From Paenibacillus rubinfantis (GTDB lineage: Bacteria; Bacillota; Bacilli; Paenibacillales; Paenibacillaceae), in NCBI RefSeq assembly GCF_001486505.1, contig NZ_LN909059.1, forward strand, positions 94,768-158,767: a stretch of DNA of 64,000 bases, written 5' to 3'. The position numbers and the translations under genes are program-made. Under the pieces are notes generated by a model. That model searched no databases. It was not told the DNA's origin and was given only the letters and a program-made list of their open reading frames with translations. Of this stretch, positions 1 through 7,453 are shown piece by piece; the stretch's first letter is position 1, and the number at the start of each line of letters is the position of its first letter.

Positions 1-243
1 GAGCGTTCCCCACGTTTTCCATTGGTTCGAAAGAAATGCCAGAATCTTATTGACGCTGTCATCTGACATCTTTTTGTAGCTCGCCCCGAACAGGGAGCGG
101 ACCAGCCAAATAAATACCCATCCTTCCGCCTCGTTGAACCGGCGACGTCCTTTTAATAGGAGCGGGTCGAAATTTCTTTCTATGGTTTCGAGCCAGCTAA
201 ATAGCTCGACACGATCAACAGGTTCTTTTTGGTCCCCGGACAA
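1..243 (-). CDS. Hypothetical protein, runs off the left edge
   Basis: An open frame on the minus strand has no stop before the window edge, so only the N-terminal 81 codons are visible. I place the start at a TTG (241-243) because AAAGGGGG sits 7 bases upstream; an in-frame ATG at 273 has no ribosome binding site. The visible part is rich in Trp, Arg and acidic residues, has no signal peptide, and shows no motif I recognise. It is the last visible gene of the leftward cluster. Confidence 0.55.
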   Translation of the reverse strand, partial: MSGDQKEPVDRVELFSWLETIERNFDPLLLKGRRRFNEAEGWVFIWLVRSLFGASYKKMSDDSVNKILAFLSNQWKTWGTL

Positions 244-310
244 GCCAGTACCCCCTTTGGTCAAATCTCTCATATTGTAACATAGGCGAACGACCCATAG
301 TTCATTTTTT

Positions 311-1441
311 TCATTCGCCCGGCGGCACGAGATCAATGCTCACTTGAATATCATCGTACCTGTCCTCCAGCGAAGCGAACATGCGGACGTTGAAGGCAAG
401 CGCGTCTTCTGACGGCATCCACGCCGGCGCCGCGGCGCTCCCGTCAAGCGACAGGAGTTTACCGAAAATACGCCCGTTCAGCCAAGAGGAAGCATCGGCC
501 GAAAACCACGGATAACGCAGGAGCAAGTCCGTCGAGCCCAAGCCGAGAGCATGCAGATTGCACGCGTCTCCGAAGCGCTTGAACATATCATCGAACAGCT
601 GCGCCCGGCGCTTCCGACCGACGAATACCGATCCGCCGACCGCGATTACGTCATGCCCTTCGTCGATATACGCCTGCAGCACGTCAAGCGAGTTCTGCAC
701 GTGATAGACCGGAATCGGCTTCCGGCCGACGACCCGCTCCAAGTATAACGAATTGGCTCGCGTTGTCTCGGGATCTCCGATTCGATCGATCGTGAGGTAC
801 TGATAGATGATATCGCTGTGCTGTATGACGAACTGGGCATACTCGTCAATGTCGATCGGCTTGACGACCTTCCCCTTCTGCCTCGCTTCATAGAGCGTCT
901 TTTCACCGGGGTCCAGGAGCACGCAACGGTGCGAAAATCCGAGCTCGCGTAGGTTCTGTTTCCACGACGCCGCCGAATCCGATCGGACAGTGAAGTAATT
1001 GACCAGGACGAAGAGACCGCCGTTTTGCCGCACGACCCGTACATCGTCCTTCCCCTTCGAGATGCCCGAGAAGAAGTACCGCAAGCCCTTGAGGGACAAG
1101 CGAACGCCGGATCGCGTGCGGAGCACTTTGCAAATGTCGATCATGATGACCCGAATAAGCGCGGCGAGCGCGCTGGAGAACGATTGGATTCGGATCAGTT
1201 CTTTGAGCGTAATCACCCTCCGATAAAAGAGGATGGATAGCGCTTTGCGAAGATGCTCGCGCGGAATGCGGTGCGCGCCGTCGCTGCGGCTCGTGCGGAT
1301 AAATACGTACTTCTCCGTCACGCGTTCGATCGTATTCGGCCTTCCGGTAACGGTGTAGACCGTATAGCCGGGCTTCCCGTATTTTCGGAAGAATGATCGT
1401 TCCTTCGCCGCCGCTTTCATGGCAAACGGGATCGCCGTCAT
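311..1441 (-). CDS. tRNA-guanine transglycosylase-like (DpdA/phage TGT-type) protein
   Basis: 376 residues. The middle and C-terminal parts (about residues 180-340) match the TIM-barrel phage and plasmid proteins usually annotated as queuine tRNA-ribosyltransferase-like: a VLLDPGE stretch, IDEYAQFV, the YQYLTIDRIGDPETT strand-loop, PVYHV, then VIAVGGSVFVG, HALGLGSTDLLLRYPWFSADASS. Known relatives exchange guanine for a 7-deazaguanine base in tRNA or, for DpdA, in DNA. The N-terminal 130 residues are extra and basic and I do not recognise them. The start overlaps the upstream stop as ATGA, with GAGGG just upstream. No 7-deazaguanine synthesis genes are visible in the window, so the substrate is unknown. 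The fold assignment is fairly secure; the reaction is inferred. Confidence 0.7.
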   Translation of the reverse strand: MTAIPFAMKAAAKERSFFRKYGKPGYTVYTVTGRPNTIERVTEKYVFIRTSRSDGAHRIPREHLRKALSILFYRRVITLKELIRIQSFSSALAALIRVIMIDICKVLRTRSGVRLSLKGLRYFFSGISKGKDDVRVVRQNGGLFVLVNYFTVRSDSAASWKQNLRELGFSHRCVLLDPGEKTLYEARQKGKVVKPIDIDEYAQFVIQHSDIIYQYLTIDRIGDPETTRANSLYLERVVGRKPIPVYHVQNSLDVLQAYIDEGHDVIAVGGSVFVGRKRRAQLFDDMFKRFGDACNLHALGLGSTDLLLRYPWFSADASSWLNGRIFGKLLSLDGSAAAPAWMPSEDALAFNVRMFASLEDRYDDIQVSIDLVPPGE

Positions 1442-1917
1442 AGAACCCTCACACGGATGCCGGTCCGCCAGTACCCCATATCGTACTTCGGGTCGTCCTC
1501 CCGCTCATCCTCGTCATCGTCTTCCGGGTGGTACTCGGTTTCAAGCAGATGCGTAAAGTGGACTTCTTTCTTGATCTGCTCGACCGTCCACGCCATATCG
1601 AGAATATCTGCGAAGGTCAGTCCGGTGTTGAGCTGCATAAGCTGGAGGATTTGCGGCACGGTCTTGCCGGGGAAGCAAGTCGCTCCCGCTTCGGCGATCG
1701 CCTGAAGGGCAATCCATTCTCGTGAACCGGCCGGCTCCCTCTTGCTGAAGCGTTCGACACAGAACGTGCCGACAAAGGCCATAGATCGGGCGACAAAGAC
1801 GTCGGCCAGTCCCCCATCTTCATGGAAAGTGACATAGGCTTGTCCGAGCTTCAGCTCAGGAACGTCCATCGCATCTTTCTCGTCGGTAAACACTACATAT
1901 TGCATGGTTGCGCTCAT
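1438..1917 (-). CDS. Hypothetical acidic protein
   Basis: 159 residues, not recognised. The C-terminal third is very acidic (a run of Asp/Glu near residues 128-143, HPEDDDEDEREDD) and ends in a basic GIRVRVL tail. There is no signal peptide or membrane segment. The gene is translationally coupled to the TGT-like gene downstream through an ATGA overlap. The ribosome binding site is unclear: the 60 bases upstream contain GGGAGGG and then a perfect 7-bp hairpin immediately before the start. A second in-frame ATG lies at codon 5. Confidence 0.6.
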   Translation of the reverse strand: MSATMQYVVFTDEKDAMDVPELKLGQAYVTFHEDGGLADVFVARSMAFVGTFCVERFSKREPAGSREWIALQAIAEAGATCFPGKTVPQILQLMQLNTGLTFADILDMAWTVEQIKKEVHFTHLLETEYHPEDDDEDEREDDPKYDMGYWRTGIRVRVL

Positions 1918-1923
1918 GTAACA

Positions 1924-1940
1924 GGCGGGGGAGCCCCGCC
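1924..1940. promoter_or_regulatory. Hairpin just upstream of the 1917 start
   Basis: GGCGGGG and CCCCGCC form a perfect 7-bp stem with a GAG loop, placed between a GGGAGGG stretch and the minus-strand ATG at 1917. It has no T-run, so it is unlikely to be a terminator. It may control access to the start codon or mRNA stability. Inference only. Confidence 0.4.
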
Positions 1941-1977
1941 AAGTTACAGCGGAGCTTCCCTCCCTTACATCATGTTT

Positions 1978-2475
1978 TTAATCCGGAACGACCCGTAAAT
2001 GGGCGATCCGGCGTTGAACCATCTGTTCTTCGTATAACCTCCAGGACGCGGCGCGAGAAATAACGATGGATGCCTTGCAGAGCGCCTGCTGCAGCGTCTT
2101 CCCGACTCCGATGTAGGTATCTTCGAAGTAGACCATCCAAAACAGTCCGGTACTCGAATCGCACGGATGGATCGTCATCTTATCGGGGATGAGAAAAGAC
2201 TCGAACAGTCGTTGCGCCGTCACAAGGCATTCCGCCGGCTTGAAGTCGTCAGGGGGAATACGCTCGCCATCAGCGAGGTAGAAACCCGTATCGTCCGCAA
2301 GTCCGATCTTCCAGCCCATCACTTCCGTTGCGATGTACTGGTTTTGATCTTCCGGACAGAGTTTATCCCAGCGATTCAAAGCAGACTCGTGATTCAGGCG
2401 AACCGCGCGAACGTCATCTTTCGTGAGCGTTAGACGGTACGGAGCCGTTGCGCTCGAATACGCTTTTTTCACCAT
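1978..2475 (-). CDS. Phage ABA-sandwich-domain-like protein
   Basis: 165 residues from the ATG at 2475, preferred because AAGGG lies 7 bases upstream; the longer frame from 2532 would begin inside a ribosome binding site. The pattern YIATEVMGWKI, then PPDDFKPAECLVTAQRLFES, then a Trp-containing strand and a final TLQQALCKASI helix resembles the small ABA-sandwich domain proteins common in Bacillus and Paenibacillus phages (VMGW near the N-terminus, A-x-x-V-x-E-x-L helix, W-x-V, A-x-T-x-x-x-A-I-C-x-A-A). Function is unknown for the family. It appears coupled to a tiny leader ORF upstream. Confidence 0.55.
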   Translation of the reverse strand: MVKKAYSSATAPYRLTLTKDDVRAVRLNHESALNRWDKLCPEDQNQYIATEVMGWKIGLADDTGFYLADGERIPPDDFKPAECLVTAQRLFESFLIPDKMTIHPCDSSTGLFWMVYFEDTYIGVGKTLQQALCKASIVISRAASWRLYEEQMVQRRIAHLRVVPD

Positions 2476-2485
2476 AGTTGTGCCC

Positions 2486-2512
2486 TTATAATGCCGAATG
2501 TCCTTCGGACAT
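2486..2512 (-). CDS. Possible 8-codon leader peptide
   Basis: A short ORF reading MSEGHSAL has an excellent AAGGAGGG ribosome binding site 9 bases upstream (2522-2529), and its stop codon overlaps the AAGGG of the next gene (start 2475). A small hairpin (TGTCC-GAA-GGACA) lies inside it. The arrangement fits translational coupling, with leader translation delivering ribosomes to the 1978-2475 gene. No direct evidence of expression. Confidence 0.35.
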   Translation of the reverse strand: MSEGHSAL

Positions 2513-2584
2513 GTGGGGCTGCCCTCCTTCATGTTTATGTACTGAAGCGGGAAGGAAACGGGTATGACCCGCTTCCGCGGTGCC

Positions 2585-3061
2585 TCAGCACCAAACGAGC
2601 CCGCTGTGGTCTTTAAATGTCAGGCCGTACATCCTCTGCTCTTCCGCCAGCACCTCAACGTCCTGTGCCCAATGATCGACTCCGAAATTTCCCCAACGGT
2701 GGCTTTTCCCATACTGTTGCTTGAGAAATAAAACCACCGAATCGGCGTTCCATCGGGTGACGAGCACGGACTCCAAACAGTGATACTGCAGGTAAGAGGT
2801 CGTCTTTCCTGTTCTCACCCGCTTGACCGTGTAGACGTTGACATACTGAAATACAAAGAGGAGAGGCGCCGCCTTGATGAGCCATGCGATTGCCCTGCGG
2901 ATCGGCGTCCAGACTCGTTCACCGAGCCGCGACGCGCTGCGCCGAACGGTGGCCCATGTCCGCCTCCCGCGAGAAACGGATGCAGGAACGGCCGTCGCCG
3001 CTTGCGAAGCTGCGGCCCTCTCTATCTCTTCCAGATAGTCGAACATATCAATCTGCTGCAT
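2585..3061 (-). CDS. Hypothetical protein with N-terminal beta-clamp-binding motif
   Basis: 158 residues. It opens MQQIDMFDYLEEI, and QIDMF fits the bacterial sliding-clamp binding consensus Q-L/I-S/D-L/M-F. A basic stretch (residues 30-60) and a hydrophobic segment LIKAAPLLFVFQYVNVY follow, then a C-terminal domain with VLVTRWNADSVVLFLKQQYG. The start has GAGGGA 7 bases upstream. The gene two upstream (3495-4223) begins with the same QID-x-FDYL signature, so both may be recruited to the replication clamp. I do not recognise the rest. The motif is seen; clamp binding is inferred. Confidence 0.6.
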   Translation of the reverse strand: MQQIDMFDYLEEIERAAASQAATAVPASVSRGRRTWATVRRSASRLGERVWTPIRRAIAWLIKAAPLLFVFQYVNVYTVKRVRTGKTTSYLQYHCLESVLVTRWNADSVVLFLKQQYGKSHRWGNFGVDHWAQDVEVLAEEQRMYGLTFKDHSGLVWC

Positions 3062-3075
3062 GGATCATCCCTCGT

Positions 3076-3465
3076 TTAATCTTCGTCTTCGTTCAGGAGC
3101 ATGATCGTGATGACCGGCTCCGCGTTATCGCCGGGGCCGCAAATCGCTTTGAGCGATATTTTCTCGTGCTGACCGTCCAACGTGGCAAGAAACTCGAAGA
3201 ATACGCGCCAGCCGCGCTGCCCGGCAATCGCAAGTCGGAACATCCACAGGCAGTCCCATAGGCGTCCGTCCTCGCTTTCACCCATCGCCTTCGCCTTTTC
3301 ATCGGGAACGATATAGCCGTCCCAAACAGCTCGCGTCACAGCGACCGGTATTTTGATGCCGGCTTCCTTGGCGAGCCTACTGACGTCAACCAGCGAGCCG
3401 TCAGCCAGCATATCGGCGCGCGTATACGAGTGAATGACCGTAAAACCCTCGAAAAGATTGTTCAT
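3076..3465 (-). CDS. DUF6573-like protein
   Basis: 129 residues from the ATG at 3465, chosen because GGGAGG lies upstream and the family similarity starts here; the longer open frame upstream has no such support. The pattern IHSYTRADMLADGSLVDVS, KEAGIKIPVAVTRAVWDGYI, then a W-D-x-L-W-M block is typical of DUF6573, a small conserved protein of phages, plasmids and integrative elements whose role is unknown. The C-terminus (EPVITIMLLNEDED) carries the usual final strand. It sits between the two genes bearing the clamp motif. Confidence 0.7.
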   Translation of the reverse strand: MNNLFEGFTVIHSYTRADMLADGSLVDVSRLAKEAGIKIPVAVTRAVWDGYIVPDEKAKAMGESEDGRLWDCLWMFRLAIAGQRGWRVFFEFLATLDGQHEKISLKAICGPGDNAEPVITIMLLNEDED

Positions 3466-3494
3466 CGTGTTTATATCCTCCCAATGGCATAATT

Positions 3495-4223
3495 TTAGAT
3501 GGTAGCCGGCGGCAGCCCGAGACGCCCGAGCGCCTCGTCCCTGCCGAGAAACCGGATGTAGTTGCACCATACTGCAGCGATCTGCGGATCCAGCCGGCTC
3601 GTCTCTAGGGCAAAACGGAATCCTTCCTCCGTCCACCACTGATTCGGCTCGTCCGCACGAAATTGCTGTCCCCATAGGCACCGAACATCTGTTTTGGACC
3701 ACTTCGCCTTCTCCACGTCGTATGCGGTACACGCAAGATACCAACGATCGTCGGCGTGCCGGTAATACACGACAGAATGGCCGTGGTATTCGGCTTCCTC
3801 CCTGTACCGGTAAAATACAAGCAGAAAGGGGTCGTCCGGCAATCGGAGATGGTGCGGAATGCGAGCGATCACATCGTTGTCGATGGCGGGGGTATAGACC
3901 CTCGGCGTCTGCTTCTGCCAGAAGAGAGAGCGGCAGACTTGACCGTTCACCTTGACGCACCAAAGGGCAACGACGATTTCGTGAAGCGCATCGCGCGCGT
4001 CGTCCTCATCCATTTCCCCGCGTCTCCAAGCGTTGTAGACCTCATACACCCGATCATTCAACTTGCGGATCTGCTCCTCCGAACGCTTGTCCCCTGCATA
4101 GCCGGCTTCGTTTCGCCGCTGCGTCCCGATGCTCTGCGCTTCGTGAAAGTAATCCATGACGCTTGCGGCCGACCTCTTTATGAACGCCAGGTAATCGAAC
4201 AAGTCGATTTGACAAATGCTCAT
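3495..4223 (-). CDS. Hypothetical protein with N-terminal beta-clamp-binding motif
   Basis: 242 residues. The N-terminus MSICQIDLFDYLAFIKRSA contains QIDLF, an almost ideal sliding-clamp binding pentapeptide. The rest is soluble, rich in aromatic residues, Asp and Arg, with a helical segment near residues 40-90 and a C-terminal FRFALETSRLDPQIAAVWCNYIRF block. No domain is recognised. AAGGGGG lies 10 bases upstream of the ATG. Shares the opening signature with the 2585-3061 product but little else, so the shared part is probably a short linear motif rather than homology. Confidence 0.6.
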   Translation of the reverse strand: MSICQIDLFDYLAFIKRSAASVMDYFHEAQSIGTQRRNEAGYAGDKRSEEQIRKLNDRVYEVYNAWRRGEMDEDDARDALHEIVVALWCVKVNGQVCRSLFWQKQTPRVYTPAIDNDVIARIPHHLRLPDDPFLLVFYRYREEAEYHGHSVVYYRHADDRWYLACTAYDVEKAKWSKTDVRCLWGQQFRADEPNQWWTEEGFRFALETSRLDPQIAAVWCNYIRFLGRDEALGRLGLPPATI

Positions 4224-4238
4224 CGCGCCATCGCCCCC

Positions 4239-4706
4239 TTACAGGCGGTAACGGAGCGGGGCGGTCTGCTTGATGCGCCGAAAGAGATGAGCGATCTGCC
4301 ATTCCCGTTCATCCCGCTTCCGGTAGTTCGCGAAATTGCGGCATACCAGGAAATAGTTCATGAACTGGCTGAGCGGACGCTTGGGAGCAGGATCGCCCAC
4401 GTAACCTTGCGAAGCATAGTAGCGTTGCAGCGTTGACGTGATGGCGAACAGCTCTGCATGGGGATGTTTCCGCCGAAACTTTGCGATGGCCTCCTCCCGC
4501 TTCTTGAAATACGTCTCGGGTTTCGCATAGAAGAACCCGAGCCAGGGATTGCAGTGCAGTTCGAACGAACCGTCCCGCTTCCGGCTGAAGACGTAATAGC
4601 GGTTCAAATATCGACCCGTCGCGAGATTGAGAAGCGTCCCGAGCAAGCCGCCCAGCGGAATGGCGCAGATGATGAGAATGGTGTAGCAGACAAAAAAAGC
4701 GAGCAT
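4239..4706 (-). CDS. Hypothetical single-pass membrane protein
   Basis: 155 residues, not recognised. Residues 1-30 are a hydrophobic segment (FFVCYTILIICAIPLGGLLGTLL), and the remainder is strongly basic and aromatic (NRYYVFSRKRDGSFE, KPETYFKKREEAIAKFRRK). The expected topology is an N-terminal anchor with a cytoplasmic basic domain. AAGGAGG sits 7 bases before the ATG. Lies between the clamp-motif gene and the SbcC-like ATPase in the same leftward run. Confidence 0.6.
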   Translation of the reverse strand: MLAFFVCYTILIICAIPLGGLLGTLLNLATGRYLNRYYVFSRKRDGSFELHCNPWLGFFYAKPETYFKKREEAIAKFRRKHPHAELFAITSTLQRYYASQGYVGDPAPKRPLSQFMNYFLVCRNFANYRKRDEREWQIAHLFRRIKQTAPLRYRL

Positions 4707-4739
4707 GTGTATTCCTCCTTGAAAAAATGTTTCTCTCTT

Positions 4740-6284
4740 CTATGCAACGATGGTGGAAGACAGCGCAGCGTTCCGAACGACCGTAGCCACGAAGTATTGC
4801 GTCTGCGGCTCGTCGAAGGATTCGATCGATTCGGCATTGTCGATGTAAACGGGGTACGCCTTGTTTTGCACCCTGTTCAGCAACCCGGCAAGCTCGATCG
4901 AGCATCGGATTTTCTCCGACGTCGAAAGCGACTTGTACTCCTTCTGCTCGTAAAGGATCGTGAAGTCAAGGGTCATTTCGCCCCCCGTCCCGTACTTGTA
5001 GAGCCGGATCTCGGCTCGGTTAAGGAACGAATTCACGTACTTTACTTGCATCTCGGCGTACTGGAGCATGAAGTTTCGGACAGCCTGCATATCGGCCGTC
5101 TTCTCGTCCCGCTCCGCCACAATCTCATCGTAAATCTGATGCTGCTTCGTCAAATCCTCGGCCATTTTCAGCTTCGCTTTGCGTTCGGCCTGAACCGACT
5201 GCAGTTGTCCGATTTCTGCCTGCAGCGACTGAATGCGTTTGCCCCGCTCCTTGAAAAATTCGGAGAAGAGCTTCGTATTCTCATCCTGCAGTCGCATCAT
5301 TTCGGCAACCAGTCGATGACCTTCTTCTTTCAGCTCGTCGCATATCTTTTGTAGCTCCAACATGCGCGCCCGGCGCTTGTCCATCTCCCGCAACGCTTCG
5401 TCCGCCGAGTATTCATGCAGACATTCGGGACACTTATCGCCGACGGTGGGAAGCGGGAGGGATTGAAGCCGCCGAAATTCGGCCTTGTTCTCGTCGAATT
5501 GGGCGCGTAACGCAGCCTTACGTTCCGTCAGCGGATGGAGGTCGTGTTGGAACGGAGCGTTGCCTTCCTGCGACAGCTGTTCCAGCTCCGCATTGAGGTT
5601 AGCCAGCCTGCGCTCGTCCTCGTCCAAAACCCGCTTCGGCACGTCAAGCATGCTGTTTATTCTCAGGTAATCGATCTTGCCCTGCACGTTCTCCATGGAT
5701 CGCTCCAGCTCCGCGATCTCACTCCGCAGCCTTTTCAGCGCGCTTTCCGGGTTGACCATGTCGATTTTGGCAATTCGCGCTTGATCGTCTTCGGCCAGTT
5801 GAGCGACAACCTCGTCGTGGTTCAAATGCGGAAGCATCGACACGAGCAGGTTCCGCGCCTTTGTCGGCTCGCCAGCTGCCAGCGATCCGAAGTAACCTGG
5901 AACGAAAATGCTCAGAAACAACTCCATCCGGCCAATCAGACCGTCAAAATCGACCTGTTTGGCCGGATGACCGTTGATAAAGAGCTCCGTCGTCTTCCCG
6001 CGGCGGACCCGGCAAAAGTTGTAACGAGCCGCTTGTCCATCCTTGGTCAGCTCGACAGCCACGACGACCTTCGTTTCCTTGGCGGACGGATTGCGCAGAC
6101 GATCGAATACCCCTTTCGTGTTGCCCATGAGGTCGCAACCGAAGAAGCACCACGTAATCGACTCGGCAATCGTCGTCTTCCCTTTTCCGTTGCCGCCGAT
6201 AATCTCTGTGACCTTCCCGAATTCGAATAGCCGCTTGGTTTTGTGCAGCTTGAATCCGGAAATCTCAGTCGATAAGATCAACAT
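4740..6284 (-). CDS. SbcC/Rad50-like AAA ATPase with zinc-hook-like CPEC
   Basis: 514 residues from the ATG at 6284 (GGGAGG 8 bases upstream). The longer open frame upstream would run back through radC and is not used. The Walker A motif is at residues 30-38 (GGNGKGKTT). Coiled-coil stretches flank a CPEC near residue 288 that resembles half of a Rad50/SbcC zinc hook. The ABC-type signature LSTSEKIR and the Walker B YPVYIDNAE are near the C-terminus. SbcC relatives process DNA ends and hairpins with an SbcD nuclease. No nuclease partner is visible, and the protein is about half the usual SbcC length, like phage SbcC-like ATPases. Its start lies 20 bases inside the upstream radC gene. Confidence 0.8.
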   Translation of the reverse strand: MLILSTEISGFKLHKTKRLFEFGKVTEIIGGNGKGKTTIAESITWCFFGCDLMGNTKGVFDRLRNPSAKETKVVVAVELTKDGQAARYNFCRVRRGKTTELFINGHPAKQVDFDGLIGRMELFLSIFVPGYFGSLAAGEPTKARNLLVSMLPHLNHDEVVAQLAEDDQARIAKIDMVNPESALKRLRSEIAELERSMENVQGKIDYLRINSMLDVPKRVLDEDERRLANLNAELEQLSQEGNAPFQHDLHPLTERKAALRAQFDENKAEFRRLQSLPLPTVGDKCPECLHEYSADEALREMDKRRARMLELQKICDELKEEGHRLVAEMMRLQDENTKLFSEFFKERGKRIQSLQAEIGQLQSVQAERKAKLKMAEDLTKQHQIYDEIVAERDEKTADMQAVRNFMLQYAEMQVKYVNSFLNRAEIRLYKYGTGGEMTLDFTILYEQKEYKSLSTSEKIRCSIELAGLLNRVQNKAYPVYIDNAESIESFDEPQTQYFVATVVRNAALSSTIVA

Positions 6285-6981
6285 GTCTATAACCTCCCTT
6301 GCCGACCGGGAATGAACCACGCTCTTTGAGGCTGTAAAAATCATCCCCGCCGATAATGACATGGTCCAACACCTCGATACCGAGAAGCATACCGCCATCC
6401 ACCAAACGCTCCGTGAGCGCGACGTCCTCCGGACTCGGATGTGGTACGCCGCTGGGGTGATTATGCGCGAACACGACACTCGCGGCCCCTCTCCGGATCG
6501 CACCCTTGAATACTTCCCGGGGGTGGACGATCGCGGCGCTCAGGGAACCGACCGAAACGGTTTCCCGGCCGATAACGCGATTTTTGGCGTTGAGATAGAG
6601 GGTAACAAAATGCTCGCGATCGAGGTATTTAAGATCCTGGACAGCGTCCCGAACATCCTGCGGCCTGCGAATGATCATCTCATCCTGCTTAGGAGCCACG
6701 CTCATTCGCTTTGCAAGCTCGAACACCGCCATCAGCTGAAAGCTCTGGCGTTCATCAAGGCCGAATAAAACGGACAGTTCGAATTCGGAAAGCTCCCCGA
6801 GGTAAGCAAGCCCCTTCTGCAGAATGTCGTCCACGACAGCGGATACCGAACGATTCCGAATGATCGGCTCCAGAATAACAATCAGCAGATCTTTTTCGGA
6901 GAGCCGGCTGGCATCGCACGTGCGGTAGTAGACATTCTTCGCTTCCTTGACCGCGGATTGATTGAGGATCGAAACGGACAT
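6265..6981 (-). CDS. radC: RadC-family JAB/MPN-domain protein
   Basis: 238 residues. The C-terminal half holds the JAMM metal motif VFAHNHPSG followed by PSPEDVALT, then the conserved LLGIEVLDHVIIGG strand, as in the RadC (UPF0758) family. The N-terminal helical part (LGELSEFELSVLFGL, AVFELAKRM) fits the usual helix-hairpin-helix segment. The biochemical role of RadC is still uncertain; copies on mobile elements are common. GGGGGAGGG lies upstream with the recurrent AATAGAG spacer. It overlaps the SbcC-like gene. Confidence 0.88.
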   Translation of the reverse strand: MSVSILNQSAVKEAKNVYYRTCDASRLSEKDLLIVILEPIIRNRSVSAVVDDILQKGLAYLGELSEFELSVLFGLDERQSFQLMAVFELAKRMSVAPKQDEMIIRRPQDVRDAVQDLKYLDREHFVTLYLNAKNRVIGRETVSVGSLSAAIVHPREVFKGAIRRGAASVVFAHNHPSGVPHPSPEDVALTERLVDGGMLLGIEVLDHVIIGGDDFYSLKERGSFPVGKGGYRHVDLID

Positions 6982-6998
6982 CTCTATTGCCCTCCCCC

Positions 6999-7094
6999 TT
7001 ATCGCGACAGCAGCCTGCCGATGACGGTGTACTTCTTCAGCTCGAGCCGGCGGTCGTATAGACGTTGTGCTTTGAAAAGAGCAGCTTTGCTCAT
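6999..7094 (-). CDS. Tiny basic ORF, 31 residues
   Basis: Reads MSKAALFKAQRLYDRRLELKK and ends VIGRLLSR, a predicted basic amphipathic helix. It starts at ATG 7094 behind GGGCAAATAAAC, so the ribosome binding site is weak. It fits neatly between radC and the palindrome at 7106-7140. Spacing and composition suggest a real small gene, but there is no homology I can name. Confidence 0.4.
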   Translation of the reverse strand: MSKAALFKAQRLYDRRLELKKYTVIGRLLSR

Positions 7095-7105
7095 GTTTAT
7101 TTGCC

Positions 7106-7140
7106 CATACCGCAAGCGAGGGCTACGCCCTCACCGTATG
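7106..7140. repeat. Long imperfect palindrome between genes
   Basis: CATACCGCAAGCGAGGGC and GCCCTCACCGTATG pair around a 3-base TAC loop, giving a long stem with one small bulge region. Neither side has a T-run, so it is not a classical terminator. Just upstream on the minus strand is GAGGAGGG, about 45-50 bases before the 31-codon ORF, so the hairpin may bring that site closer to the start codon or act as an mRNA processing site. Confidence 0.45.
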
Positions 7141-7172
7141 CGGTAGAGGGGCTCCCTCCTCACGTTTCTTTT

Positions 7173-7427
7173 TTACCTTGCAGCAGCCGGTTTCCGGCGC
7201 AGGCGTCTACGAACCTGTTCGTTGGTTAAGCCGATGCTAAAACCTTCAATGTATCCCCACGAGAATACAGGCTTCAGATCGTCGAATGGTAAAGTAGCTC
7301 GTTGACCCTTGCGATCAAGCTGTTTAACCTCTACCTCAACCAAACGATTAGGGAGGATGTTTACAATAACGACTAACTCCCCCTGAAGCTCACCACTTTG
7401 CGGAACGTACGCGGTTTGTCTTGGCAA
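7173..7427 (-). CDS. Hypothetical small protein
   Basis: 84 residues from a TTG at 7427. I prefer this to the GTG at 7436 because AGGAG overlaps the GTG but is 8 bases from the TTG. The sequence is mostly beta (GELVVIVNILPNRLVEVEVKQL) with a very basic C-terminus (RRRLRRKPAAAR), which suggests nucleic-acid or membrane-surface contact. Not recognised. Confidence 0.5.
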   Translation of the reverse strand: MPRQTAYVPQSGELQGELVVIVNILPNRLVEVEVKQLDRKGQRATLPFDDLKPVFSWGYIEGFSIGLTNEQVRRRLRRKPAAAR

Positions 7428-7453
7428 AGCAATCACTCCTGAAAATTTATTTA

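Noticed and set aside
3466..3963. Extended 295-residue form of the DUF6573-like protein
   Set aside because: The extra 166 residues are antisense-like, Arg-rich and overlap the 3495 gene; family similarity begins at the ATG 3465.
3756..4436. 226-residue plus-strand ORF
   Set aside because: Antisense shadow of the clamp-motif gene at 3495-4223 and the 4239 gene.
4458..5354. 298-residue plus-strand ORF
   Set aside because: It lies antisense to the SbcC-like ATPase and the 4239 gene, which have clear motifs and ribosome binding sites; its translation shows no domain.
6285..6503. N-terminal extension of the SbcC-like protein
   Set aside because: The open frame continues upstream but only through radC; similarity and the GGGAGG leader place the start at 6284.
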